Counted from the stretch's first letter, positions 1 to 6,653 are shown. The stretch is DNA of 7,269 nt from JBBECE01 sp964574935 (GCA_964574935.1 CAZNOZ010000074.1:1-7269); one strand, 5' to 3'. The notes: generated by a model not told the origin, from the sequence alone. A program made the numbers and translations.

Positions 1-18
1 GTGGCGGGCGGCTAGGGT

Positions 19-996
19 CTAGATGCTGCCGCGCACGTGCGGACGGACCTTCGAGCGGTAGAATCTCGCCAACCGCTCGGTGAGCTCGGGGAAGAGGCGC
101 GGGCGCTCGGTGGCGGCGACGTTGTCGACCAGCTGCTCGGGGCGCGAGACCCCGGCGATGACGGTGGAAACCGCCGGCTGGTCGAGCAGCCATCTGAGCG
201 CCAGATGCGTCATCGGCCAGTCCCTGGGCTTCATCGTCTCGAGTTCTTCGACGAGCTCAACCCCCTTCTCGAACGGCAGGCCGGAGAAGGTCTCGCCGAC
301 GTTGAAGGACTGCCCGTCGCGGTTGAAGTTGCGGTGGTCGGTTTCGGCGAAGTGGTGGGACTTTCCGAACTTCCCCGTGAGCAGCCCGGAGGCCAGGGGC
401 AGACGCACGATGATGCCGACATCGGCGACAGCGGCGCGCGGCAGGAGTTCCTCGGCGGCGTCCTGGCGGAAGATGTTGTAGATGATCTGCAGGGTCGCGA
501 GCCCGGGGTATTTCAGGCAGGTGAGCGCGTCGGCGACCGTCTCGACGGAGGCGCCGTAGTGGCGGATCAGCCCCTCGCGCTTGAGGTCGTCGAGCCAGGC
601 GAAGATCTCTCCGTCCTCGAGTACCTTCGGCGGCACGCAATGGAGCTGGGCGAGGTCGATCGTATCGGTGCGCAGGCGCTCGGCGGAGCCCTGCAGCGTT
701 TCCCTGACGGTCTCGCGGCTGAAGTGCTCGAGGGCGATACCGGGACCGCGGCCGAGCTTGGTGGCGACGTGGACGCCGATGTTGCCGGGTTCGGCCTCGG
801 CGATCAGCTGCTCCGAGCGGCCGCCGCCATAGGCATCGGCGGTGTCCCAGAAATTGACGCCGAGCTTGACGGCGGTGGAGAGGATCTCGCGGGCCGTCGC
901 ATCGTCCATGCCGCCCCAGTCGCCGCCGAGCTGCCAGCAGCCCAGGCCGATCTCGGAGACGTTGTAGCCCGTCTTGCCCAGGCGCCGTTTGTGCAT
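19..996 (-). CDS. Aldo/keto reductase
   Basis: A 325-residue protein of the aldo/keto reductase superfamily, expected to be cytosolic and to reduce or oxidise carbonyl/alcohol substrates with NADP(H); the substrate cannot be told from sequence. The (beta/alpha)8 barrel signature is clear: the N-terminus reads RLGKTGYNVSEIGLGCWQLG, the catalytic tetrad is complete (D51 and Y56 in DTADAYGGGRSEQ, K80 in ATKLGR, H119 in LAQLHCV), LPLASGLLTGKF follows, and a C-terminal GVSRPEQLVDN motif matches the NADP-phosphate binding loop. Length is normal for the family. The frame stays open upstream to 1287, but homology begins exactly at MHKRRLGK, so the start is set at 996. The purine stretch GGGGAAG just upstream is a modest ribosome-binding site. 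It is divergent from the SDR gene, with 136 nt between the starts. Confidence 0.93.
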   Translation of the reverse strand: MHKRRLGKTGYNVSEIGLGCWQLGGDWGGMDDATAREILSTAVKLGVNFWDTADAYGGGRSEQLIAEAEPGNIGVHVATKLGRGPGIALEHFSRETVRETLQGSAERLRTDTIDLAQLHCVPPKVLEDGEIFAWLDDLKREGLIRHYGASVETVADALTCLKYPGLATLQIIYNIFRQDAAEELLPRAAVADVGIIVRLPLASGLLTGKFGKSHHFAETDHRNFNRDGQSFNVGETFSGLPFEKGVELVEELETMKPRDWPMTHLALRWLLDQPAVSTVIAGVSRPEQLVDNVAATERPRLFPELTERLARFYRSKVRPHVRGSI

Positions 997-1132
997 GTTC
1001 TTCCCCGGAGGCTGTTCGGCGTTGCACATAGACCGGGGGCGGCGGGGAGGCAAGGCGGTGCAGGGCGCGCGCCGGGATGGTAGGCTGGCCGGAGCCACCG
1101 GGCGTTTCCCGGGCCCAGGGGAGCAGTGACAC

Positions 1133-2116
1133 ATGAGCATGGACGTTCTTTTTGTCGGCGGCACGGGGCAGATCTCGCTCCGCTGCGTTGAGCGGGCGGC
1201 GGGCGAGGGGCACCGCGTGACCGTCTTCAACCGGGGGCAGCGCGAGGAGAAGCTGCCCGAGGGGGTGACATCGATCGCCGGCGACATGAGCGATCCGGCT
1301 TCCTACGGGCAGCTCGGCGAGCAAAGCTGGGACGTGGTTTGCCAGTTCATGGTCTTCACGCCCGACCAGATGGTCCTTGACATCGAGACGTTCGCCGGCA
1401 AGGCGGGGCAGTACATCTTCATTTCCTCGGCCTCGGTCTACGAGAAACCGGCGCGGCACTACGTGATCACCGAGAAGACGCCGACGGTGAACCCGTTCTG
1501 GGTGTACTCCCAGAACAAGATCGCCTGCGAAGCGGCGCTGAGGGCGAGCGACGATCTCAGCTGGACGATCGTTCGGCCCAGCCACACCATCCGGACCGGG
1601 CTGCCGGCCCAGGTCGGCGATGGCGCCGAATTGGGGCATCGGCTCATGGCGGGCAAGCCGGTGCTGGTGGCCGGGGACGGGACCTCGGTGTGGACACTGA
1701 CCCGGCCGGCGGACTTCGCGGTGCCGTTCGTCGGGCTGTTCGGCAAGGACGCGGCGCTGGGCGAGGATTTCCACATCACGCAGGACCGCGGTTTCACCTG
1801 GGACCAGATCTACCAGGCGATCGCGCGAGGGCTGGGGGTCGAGGCGAAGATCGTGCACGTGCCCACGGATACGCTGGTGCGCTACGAGCCGGAATGGACG
1901 GGGCCGCTGATGGGCGACAAGTCGTGGACGGCGCTGTTCGACAATTCCAAGGTCAAGGCCGTGGCGGGCGCGTTCACCTGCGTAGAGGGCATCGACGAGG
2001 TGGTGGCGGAGTCGGTCGCCAACTTCAAGGCGCAGCGGGAGCAAGGCGGGCCGGGCGCGGACGCCGATGATGCCCTGATGGACCGGATCGCGGCCGAGCA
2101 GATGGCGCTGGGGTAG
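1133..2116 (+). CDS. NAD(P)-dependent epimerase/dehydratase-like protein (extended/atypical SDR)
   Basis: A 327-residue Rossmann-fold protein. The dinucleotide-binding loop is seen at residues 9-15 (GGTGQIS) after a hydrophobic first strand (VLFV). An NRG motif at 33-35 ends strand 2, where an Arg often favours NADP. ISSASVY (97-103) and YSQNK (125-129) supply the SDR active-site Ser and YxxxK pair. The second half (RPSHTIRTG, then RPADFAVPFVGLF) resembles the substrate-binding part of NAD-dependent epimerases and of CSP41-like proteins. The substrate is unknown; a sugar-nucleotide or small carbonyl compound is possible. The start at 1133 is favoured because AGGGGAG (1117-1123) lies 9 nt upstream; a second in-frame ATG at 1139 is 15 nt away and less well placed. 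The C-terminal tail (about residues 300-327) is polar and probably helical. It is divergent from the aldo/keto reductase gene, so the two oxidoreductases may share a control region, but I see no clear promoter or operator in the gap. Confidence 0.9.
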   Translation: MSMDVLFVGGTGQISLRCVERAAGEGHRVTVFNRGQREEKLPEGVTSIAGDMSDPASYGQLGEQSWDVVCQFMVFTPDQMVLDIETFAGKAGQYIFISSASVYEKPARHYVITEKTPTVNPFWVYSQNKIACEAALRASDDLSWTIVRPSHTIRTGLPAQVGDGAELGHRLMAGKPVLVAGDGTSVWTLTRPADFAVPFVGLFGKDAALGEDFHITQDRGFTWDQIYQAIARGLGVEAKIVHVPTDTLVRYEPEWTGPLMGDKSWTALFDNSKVKAVAGAFTCVEGIDEVVAESVANFKAQREQGGPGADADDALMDRIAAEQMALG

Positions 2117-2167
2117 GTCTTCTGCCTGACGCGCGTTCGCTTCGCTCCCCCCTCCGGCGGGGCGGCG

Positions 2168-2198
2168 GAGACGTTCCCTCGCTGCGCTCGTGCGTCTC
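2168..2198 (+). terminator. Possible weak intrinsic terminator after the SDR gene
   Basis: GAGACG (2168-2173) pairs with CGTCTC (2193-2198), followed by the pyrimidine run TTCTTCT. The stem is only 6 bp, the loop is 19 nt and the tail is not a pure T-run, so this is a weak candidate. It lies 52 nt past the stop of the SDR gene. No other terminator-like structure is visible between 2117 and 2322. Confidence 0.22.
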
Positions 2199-2322
2199 TT
2201 CTTCTGAAGGGCTCGGCGCGGTCCTGCGTATTCGTGCGCCCGGCGTCGGGCGGTGCTAGGCTCGCGGGCGGCCGCGGCGCCCAGGGATCGTCACAGTGGC
2301 TCGCACAAAAAGGGAGGCCGAC

Positions 2323-2613
2323 ATGCAACGTTACGTGGTTTTGTTCAACTGGACCGACAAGGGGATCGCGTCCGCCAAGCAGTCGCCGGCGCGGCTCGAC
2401 GCCAGCCGCGAGATGGCAAAGGCCTATGGTTGCGAGATCGGGCAGATGTTCCTGACCGTGGGGGCCTACGACTTCGTGGTCGAGGTGACGGCGGCCGACG
2501 ATGCGGCGCTGGCCAAGTTCCTGATCGCCCTGGGGGCGCAGGGCAACATCCGGACCACGACGCTGAAGGCGTTCTCGGAAGACGAATATCGGGAGATCAT
2601 CGCCGGGGTGTGA
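2323..2613 (+). CDS. GYD-domain protein
   Basis: A 96-residue soluble protein that looks like the GYD-domain family (small alpha/beta ferredoxin-like proteins). It opens with MQRYVVLFNWTDKGI, typical of the family, and carries the name-giving motif as VGAYDFVVEV at 46-55, with Ala in place of the Gly of G-Y-D. It ends with an RTTTLKAFSEDEYREII segment, as relatives do. The function of the family is not established, so none is assigned. The start is chosen at 2323 because AGGGAGG (2311-2317) lies 5 nt upstream; a longer GTG start at 2296 would add nine residues (MARTKREAD) encoded by the ribosome-binding site itself and is unlikely. It lies 206 nt after the SDR gene, too far to presume one operon, and 301 nt before the cyclic-di-GMP gene. 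Confidence 0.85.
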   Translation: MQRYVVLFNWTDKGIASAKQSPARLDASREMAKAYGCEIGQMFLTVGAYDFVVEVTAADDAALAKFLIALGAQGNIRTTTLKAFSEDEYREIIAGV

Positions 2614-2914
2614 GGCGGCGGCGGCCGGTTCAAGGCTGCCGCAATCCGATCCTGGCGAATCGGGGAGAGGCCGAACCGATCGTGCCGTATTGTCGCATCG
2701 GCGGGGCCCGAGCGGCCCGCAGCGGAGGCGCGCGAGGACAATTGTAGCCGCGTCGCGCCGGATTGGCGCCTCTCAGGGCCCGATTCACGCCGCATTAGCC
2801 ACAAGCGCAAGGAATCGCCGCCCAGGCGCCCGAACGGCGCCCTTGAGACAATCTCTGTCAACCTGGCTCGTGCAAGCTCCGGTCAAATGCGAGGTGAACG
2901 GGGACTGGCGACGC
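2614..2914. other. Intergenic region before the PAS-GGDEF-EAL gene
   Basis: No gene is supported here. The frame of the downstream gene is open back to 2690, but the extra 75 residues are Arg/Ala/Ser-rich, match no domain and have no ribosome-binding site, so the stretch is read as untranslated. It should hold the promoter of the downstream gene. TTGAGA at 2843-2848 resembles a -35 hexamer, but no matching -10 sits at 16-18 nt, so no promoter is called. Confidence 0.5.
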
Positions 2915-4705
2915 ATGTCTGACGGCAAGTCAGCGGCACGCGACAACAAGGCAGGCGCCAAGGCGCGCGATGCGGCTTCCCAAACCAGGCCGGGGGGCCT
3001 CAGCGAACAGGAGGCGCTGCGCCTGCTTGTCGACAATCTGCCCAGCGGGGCGGCCCTGTTCACCATGGACGGGCGCCGGGTGGTCTCGAATCCGGAGTTT
3101 CGGCGCATCCACGGCATCGACAGTTTGCCGCCCGGCATTCTGCCCGACGGTGTCGATCCGGCCTCCGTGACGCTGTGGGACTTCGTGGAGGCGGGTGTGT
3201 TCGACCGCTACATGGAAAATCCGCGCGCCATGTTCACCGAGCTCTTCGCCCGTCTGAAGCGTGGCGAGGAGTTCGTGCACATCATGGAGTCGCGCGGGCG
3301 CGTTGTCGAAGTGCGCGACACGCCGATCGGCAAGGATCTGTTTCTGACCACGCAGACCGACGTCACCGAACGCGTGATCGCCGAGCGCGAGGTCGAGCAC
3401 ATGGCCAATCACGATGCGCTGACGGACCTCAACAACCGGGCCGCCTGGGGGCAGGCGCTCAAGAACGCGCTGGAGGGGGCGAAGGCGAGGTCGGAGCAAT
3501 TCGGAATCATCTCTGTCGACCTCGACCGATTCAAGGACGTCAACGACACGTTCGGACACGGCGCCGGAGACGCGCTGCTCAGGGAAGTCGCCCGACGCCT
3601 TCGCAAAGCGGCGCCGGACAGCTTCATCGCCCGGCTGGGGGGCGACGAGTTCATGATCCTTAGCCAGGGACCGCAGCCGGAAACCGCGGCGAGGGTCGCC
3701 GATCGGCTGTTCATGATCACGACCGGCGAAGTGGAGATCGAAGGCCACTCGCTGCGGATCGGGCTGAGCGCGGGGATTGCGCTCTATCCGAAGAACGGCG
3801 CCGGCGAGGAGGATCTGCTGAACGCCGCCGACGCGGCGCTGTACCGCTCGAAGGAGCAGGGGCGGGGCACCTGGTGCCTGTTCGAGCCGGAAATGGACCA
3901 GCGCATCCACAATCGCAGGAAACTGGCCCGGGACCTTCGCGAGGCTCTGAAGAACGAGCAGTTCTCGCTGCACTACCAACCGCAATCGACGGTTGCCGGC
4001 GAGGTGACGGGCTTCGAGGTGCTGCTGCGCTGGGAGCACCCCAAACACGGGTTGATGGCCCCCGAGCAGTTCATCCGGCTGGCCGAGGAAATCGGACTGA
4101 TCGTCGATATCGGCGAGTGGGTGCTGGAGACGGCGTGCCGCGAGGCAGCCAATTGGGACCCCAAATACTCGGTGGCGGTGAACCTCTCGCCGCTGCAGGT
4201 GCGCCACGGCGAACTGCCGCAGATGGTGCACCGGATCCTCTTCGAGACGGGGCTGAAGCCCAACCGCCTGGAACTGGAAATCACCGAAGGCGCGCTGGTT
4301 CACGATTTCCCGCGGGCGCTGAGCGTCTTGAGGCGCATCAAGGCACTCGGCGTGCACGTGACGATGGACGATTTCGGGACCGGCTATTCCTCGCTGAGCT
4401 ATTTGCAGGCCTTCCCCTTCGACAAGGTGAAAATCGACAGGAGTTTCGTGGGCGACATCGGGCGGGACCGGCATGCGCGCGAGATCGTCAAGGCGGTGAT
4501 CGGACTGGGGCGCGGGCTCGATGTGCCCATTGTCGCCGAGGGCGTGGAGACCGAAGCGCAGCGCCGCTTCCTGGAAGACGAGAACTGCTACGGCATTCAG
4601 GGCTTTCTGCTCGGCCGGCCGGAAAGCCACCCCAATACCGCGGCGCGGCTGGACACCGACGAGGACGCCGGGCCCGCCAGGCCGGCGGACCGCAAGAGCG
4701 GCTGA
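2915..4705 (+). CDS. PAS-GGDEF-EAL protein (cyclic-di-GMP cyclase/phosphodiesterase)
   Basis: A 596-residue hybrid signalling protein that would make and/or break cyclic-di-GMP. A polar N-terminus (1-28) leads into a PAS-type sensor (about 30-155: LVDNLPSGAALFTMDG, SNPEFRRIHGI, TTQTDVTER) with no membrane helix or signal peptide, so it is probably cytosolic. The GGDEF domain (about 163-322) has the linker NHDALTDLNNR, the DLDRFKDVNDTFGH metal/GTP region and an intact GGDEF at 242-246. The inhibitory RxxD site expected nine residues before GGDEF is APDS (233-236), so product inhibition is probably lost. The EAL domain (about 335-575) keeps the catalytic set: EVLLR (368-372), N423, E455, DDFGTG (485-490), K506, E542 and QGF at 562-564. 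The Ala-to-Val change in EAL is common in active enzymes. Both activities look possible; which dominates is not decidable here. The start at ATG 2915 is chosen as the first ATG next to the domains; GTG 2894 is an alternative, and the ribosome-binding site is weak. The gene converges on the DUF4386 gene with 4 nt between the stop codons. Confidence 0.93.
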   Translation: MSDGKSAARDNKAGAKARDAASQTRPGGLSEQEALRLLVDNLPSGAALFTMDGRRVVSNPEFRRIHGIDSLPPGILPDGVDPASVTLWDFVEAGVFDRYMENPRAMFTELFARLKRGEEFVHIMESRGRVVEVRDTPIGKDLFLTTQTDVTERVIAEREVEHMANHDALTDLNNRAAWGQALKNALEGAKARSEQFGIISVDLDRFKDVNDTFGHGAGDALLREVARRLRKAAPDSFIARLGGDEFMILSQGPQPETAARVADRLFMITTGEVEIEGHSLRIGLSAGIALYPKNGAGEEDLLNAADAALYRSKEQGRGTWCLFEPEMDQRIHNRRKLARDLREALKNEQFSLHYQPQSTVAGEVTGFEVLLRWEHPKHGLMAPEQFIRLAEEIGLIVDIGEWVLETACREAANWDPKYSVAVNLSPLQVRHGELPQMVHRILFETGLKPNRLELEITEGALVHDFPRALSVLRRIKALGVHVTMDDFGTGYSSLSYLQAFPFDKVKIDRSFVGDIGRDRHAREIVKAVIGLGRGLDVPIVAEGVETEAQRRFLEDENCYGIQGFLLGRPESHPNTAARLDTDEDAGPARPADRKSG

Positions 4706-4709
4706 CGGC

Positions 4710-5405
4710 CTAGTCGCCGGTTTGGGCCGGCGTGTCGGCGGGAGCGGCGAAGCCCCTGATAATCAGCCACAGCGCCAGCACCATCTCCTGAACGGCGATG
4801 GGGAGGGTCAGGATCGCCTCCCACAGGGGCACGGAAATCCCGTTCAGATTGAGGGTGCCGGAGACGACAAGCAGCGCCCCGCCGATCAGCCCCCACCACG
4901 AGATGACGAGCGGCACGAGGCGCGAGCGGATGAGCAGATAGCCGAGGATGACGGCGGAGACGCCGAAGACGATCTCGGTGCCGATCAGGAAGGTCGTATC
5001 GGCGGCATAGAGCATCAGGTCGCCGATGGACTGGAAATGCGCATCGGCCGGCATGCCGGCGAGCACGAAGGCGTTGCCCCAGTTGAGCAGGCCCAGCCAG
5101 ACGGCGGCGGCGATCAGCGCCAGCGTGCCCTCGATGGTGCGGGCCGCGACATAGCCGATCGCCAGCGCCTCGCCGGTGCGTTTGAGGACCGGATAGAAGG
5201 CCACGGCGATGGCGACCACGGCGCCGGCCATGGCGAGGATCAGGAATACCGCGAAGACGTAGGTGCCGGAATTGGCGGCGACGTTGGCCAGATAGTCGGG
5301 GCCGGTGAGCAGCGGGCCGAAGATCGGCAGGCTCACGATCGGCAACGCGGTGGCGAGGATGAACAACACGCCGACGGTGATGGCGGTGAGGCGGTCTGCG
5401 GTCAT
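4710..5405 (-). CDS. DUF4386-like integral membrane protein
   Basis: A 231-residue protein of the inner membrane with about six hydrophobic segments near residues 6-30, 47-73, 80-107, 129-159, 162-185 and 195-220. Features I associate with the DUF4386 family are visible: an N-terminal basic residue followed by a G-x-LF-type helix (TVGVLFILATALPI), an AARTIEGTLAL motif at 87-97 inside the third helix, LVPLVISWWGLIGG at 163-176 and QEMVLALWLIIRGF at 206-219 near the end. Family function is unknown. The start at 5405 is supported by AGAAGGGA at 5414-5421, 8 nt upstream on the minus strand. The gene faces the cyclic-di-GMP gene tail to tail, with 4 nt between the stops. Upstream of it begins the repeat-rich region, which must also contain its promoter. 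Confidence 0.87.
   Translation of the reverse strand: MTADRLTAITVGVLFILATALPIVSLPIFGPLLTGPDYLANVAANSGTYVFAVFLILAMAGAVVAIAVAFYPVLKRTGEALAIGYVAARTIEGTLALIAAAVWLGLLNWGNAFVLAGMPADAHFQSIGDLMLYAADTTFLIGTEIVFGVSAVILGYLLIRSRLVPLVISWWGLIGGALLVVSGTLNLNGISVPLWEAILTLPIAVQEMVLALWLIIRGFAAPADTPAQTGD
4715..4732 (+). terminator. GC hairpin just after the cyclic-di-GMP gene stop
   Basis: CGCCGG (4715-4720) and CCGGCG (4727-4732) form a perfect 6-bp stem with a TTTGGG loop, 9 nt after the TGA at 4703-4705. No T-run follows, so it is not a standard intrinsic terminator. It lies inside the last codons of the opposite DUF4386 gene. It could end or stabilise the plus-strand mRNA, or be chance in GC-rich code. Confidence 0.28.
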
Positions 5406-5467
5406 GGCTTGGGTCCCTTCTGCGGGGTTCGGTGTCGGACCGGAATCGAGGCGGAATCGCCGCCGGA

Positions 5468-5577
5468 GGCCATGATTTGGGTCAAGCTTTTTTGGGGTCT
5501 TTGCGTCATTGCGAGGTCCAAAGACCGTGCGATCCGGGGCGGATGGCTCGGAGCGGATGGTTCTGGATTGCCGGAAG
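5468..5577 (+). repeat. Dispersed repeat element, copy A
   Basis: This intergenic stretch shares two modules with another locus in the window. The block 5468-5499 (GGCCATGATTTGGGTCAAGC then TTTTTTGGGGTC) matches 6524-6554 with only a few differences. The 15-mer CTGGATTGCCGGAAG (5563-5577) recurs as its exact reverse complement at 6620-6634. Between them GGTCTTTG (5496-5503) pairs with CAAAGACC (5519-5526), a perfect 8-bp inverted repeat with a 15-nt loop holding CGTCATTGCGAG. That last motif is, from general knowledge, frequent in dispersed intergenic repeats of Hyphomicrobiales. No transposase gene is present, so a short non-autonomous or palindromic repeat is the best description. Confidence 0.65.
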
Positions 5578-5580
5578 CTT

Positions 5581-5680
5581 GTTGTGCCTCGCGCCGGCGG
5601 GCTTTGTTGTGCCTCGCGCCGGCGGGCTTTGTTGTGCCTCGCGCCGGCGGGCTTTGTTGTGACACGCGCCGGCGGGGAAC
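5581..5680 (+). repeat. 25-bp tandem repeat, three perfect units plus one decayed
   Basis: Units lie at 5581-5605, 5606-5630 and 5631-5655 and are identical. A fourth, 5656-5680, starts and runs through the core the same way but differs at GACAC for GCCTC and ends GGGGAAC. Each unit starts GTTGTGCCTCGCGCC, contains the 8-bp palindrome CGCCGGCG, and ends GGCTTT. The 25-nt stretch from 5579 to 5603 recurs exactly at 6666-6690. There are no spacers, so it is a tandem array and not CRISPR. 25 is not a multiple of three, so any reading frame through it cycles through all three readings and gives spurious Arg/Ala-rich peptides. Confidence 0.92.
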
Positions 5681-5740
5681 GTTGCTTTCCCGAGGCGCGG
5701 GCCGCCGCCGCGGTGACCTGGCGTTGGAAGAAGTTCTTGA

Positions 5741-5790
5741 GTGTATTTTCTGAATAAACTAACCTTTGCCTGAATTTATTACTTAAGTTT
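5741..5790. promoter_or_regulatory. AT-rich island, possible promoter region
   Basis: Only 13 of these 50 bases are G or C, in striking contrast to the GC-rich surroundings. It contains AATAAA (5753-5758) and its complement TTTATT (5775-5780). TTGAGT (5737-5742) with TAACCT (5760-5765) at a 17-nt spacing is a weak -35/-10 pair pointing at the small genes downstream. The composition suggests a promoter or nucleoid-protein site, but the exact element is not resolved. Confidence 0.35.
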
Positions 5791-5976
5791 TCAAGCCACG
5801 CGACCGCTAAAGTTATTCGGGATTATCGATTTATCTTGCGTTTTTCAGCATCGGCCTTTATGGTCATTGTCGAACATACGGTCATGAACGGCCGCCCGCG
5901 CCGGGCTATCGGCGCGACGCATCCTCGAACTCTCAGACGCCCGATCCCGGCCGCATGGCGCGGCGGGAGCCAGCCG

Positions 5977-6228
5977 ATGCCGGAGAAGCACGTGATCGAC
6001 GCAAGCCGAAGCAGGTCGCATGCGCGGGACGGCTCCGAACGGCGCCCGCGACAGGGACCGACGGACCAGGACGCCCGGGCTTCCGTGCTGCGGAAGAACA
6101 CCGAGCGCCTGCTCGAATTGCGGCGCGCCAAGCAGACCGAAGCGGGGAACCGCAAGCGCATGAACGCCACCGCCAAGGCGGGCGGCAAGCGCGCGAGCCT
6201 GCCCCGGACCGTACAGTCCAGACCCTGA
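5977..6228 (+). CDS. Small basic hypothetical protein (83 aa)
   Basis: I do not recognise this protein. It is rich in Arg and Lys. The first 33 residues are polar and probably disordered. Residues 34-60 (RASVLRKNTERLLELRRAKQ and on) look like an amphipathic, highly charged helix, and the end is again basic. The start at ATG 5977 is chosen because GGGAG (5965-5969) lies 7 nt upstream; the frame is open back to 5836 with ATGs at 5860 and 5884 that lack ribosome-binding sites. Third codon positions are mostly G or C, especially in the second half, which fits real coding. It is followed after 35 nt by the small membrane-protein gene on the same strand, so the two may be co-transcribed from the AT-rich region upstream. 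A nucleic-acid-binding role is conceivable from charge alone. An ORF on the opposite strand covers the same bases but looks like a shadow. Confidence 0.5.
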   Translation: MPEKHVIDASRSRSHARDGSERRPRQGPTDQDARASVLRKNTERLLELRRAKQTEAGNRKRMNATAKAGGKRASLPRTVQSRP

Positions 6229-6263
6229 ACCGACCAACCCGAAGCCGCCTGAAGGAACCTCCG

Positions 6264-6407
6264 ATGCTCGTCAAAAACCTCGATCGCCTTCTGGGCCTGC
6301 TCATCGGGGCGGGAGTCGCGCTCGCCTTCGTCAGCGGCGCCGCGTTCATGCATGACATGACACGCCCCGTCGGCGCTGCCGCCACCGCCGTGATCTACAC
6401 GCCCTGA
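6264..6407 (+). CDS. Small single-helix membrane protein (47 aa)
   Basis: A short gene: MLVKNLDRLLGLLIGAGVAL at the start, then AFVSGAAFMHDMTRP and an end of AVIYTP. A Lys/Asp/Arg-bearing amphipathic N-terminus is followed by one hydrophobic segment (about residues 9-28) and a short tail, consistent with a small inner-membrane protein or an uncleaved signal anchor. A good ribosome-binding site, AAGGA (6252-6256), lies 7 nt before the ATG, which is the strongest evidence that it is translated. It begins 35 nt after the stop of the small basic gene and probably shares its transcript. The function is unknown; no family is recognised with certainty. It is followed by more than 800 nt without a clear gene. 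Confidence 0.58.
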   Translation: MLVKNLDRLLGLLIGAGVALAFVSGAAFMHDMTRPVGAAATAVIYTP

Positions 6408-6430
6408 CACTGGTCGACGGGCGGGGTTGC

Positions 6431-6452
6431 GGGATCGGCGCCGGGATCGGCG
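6431..6452. repeat. Short direct repeat
   Basis: GGGATCGGCG occurs at 6431-6440 and again at 6443-6452, separated by CC, just after the small membrane-protein gene. This could be slippage or chance in GC-rich DNA. The rest of 6408-6523 shows no gene, and no T-run that would mark a terminator. Confidence 0.6.
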
Positions 6453-6581
6453 GCATGCTTCCGGCTGCGGGAGCTTCTGATTTGGCGATGAAGATAGGGG
6501 CGGCGAGTTGTCCGTTCGCCAGCGGCCATGATCTGGGTCGAGTTTTTCGGGGTCCATTCCCTCATTGCCGTCGTTCGTCGG

Positions 6582-6606
6582 CCAATCGCTCCACTGGAGC
6601 GATTGG
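6582..6606. repeat. Perfect palindrome, 12-bp arms and 1-nt centre
   Basis: CCAATCGCTCCA (6582-6593), a single C (6594), then TGGAGCGATTGG (6595-6606) is a perfect inverted repeat. As RNA it would form a tight hairpin; as DNA it could be a binding site for a dimeric protein or a REP-type element. It sits inside repeat element B, so a repeat-element origin is more likely than an operator. Confidence 0.9.
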
Positions 6607-6653
6607 TCACTCCTCCTCACTTCCGGCAATCCAGAGCACGGAACGAAGACTGG

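Noticed and set aside
37..1083. 348-aa plus-strand open frame opposite the aldo/keto reductase
   Set aside because: It is antisense to a gene with a complete catalytic tetrad, and its translation is low-complexity Gly/Ala/Arg/Asp without a recognisable motif.
257..2044. 595-aa minus-strand open frame across the aldo/keto reductase and SDR genes
   Set aside because: It overlaps two clear genes in another frame, is Arg/Pro/Ala-rich with no domain, and is a typical shadow in GC-rich coding DNA.
2690..2914. N-terminal 75-residue extension of the PAS-GGDEF-EAL protein
   Set aside because: The frame is open, but the residues are low-complexity and basic, match no domain, and the start has no ribosome-binding site.
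2930..4630. 566-aa minus-strand open frame opposite the cyclic-di-GMP gene
   Set aside because: It is a shadow of the GGDEF-EAL gene, whose motifs are unambiguous; the antisense translation has no domain.
5581..5680. CRISPR array
   Set aside because: The units are directly adjacent with no spacers, and there are no cas genes.
4521..5753. 410-aa plus-strand open frame across the DUF4386 gene and the tandem repeat
   Set aside because: Its composition is Gly/Asp/Gln/Arg repeats antisense to a real membrane-protein gene, and it runs through the non-coding tandem repeat.
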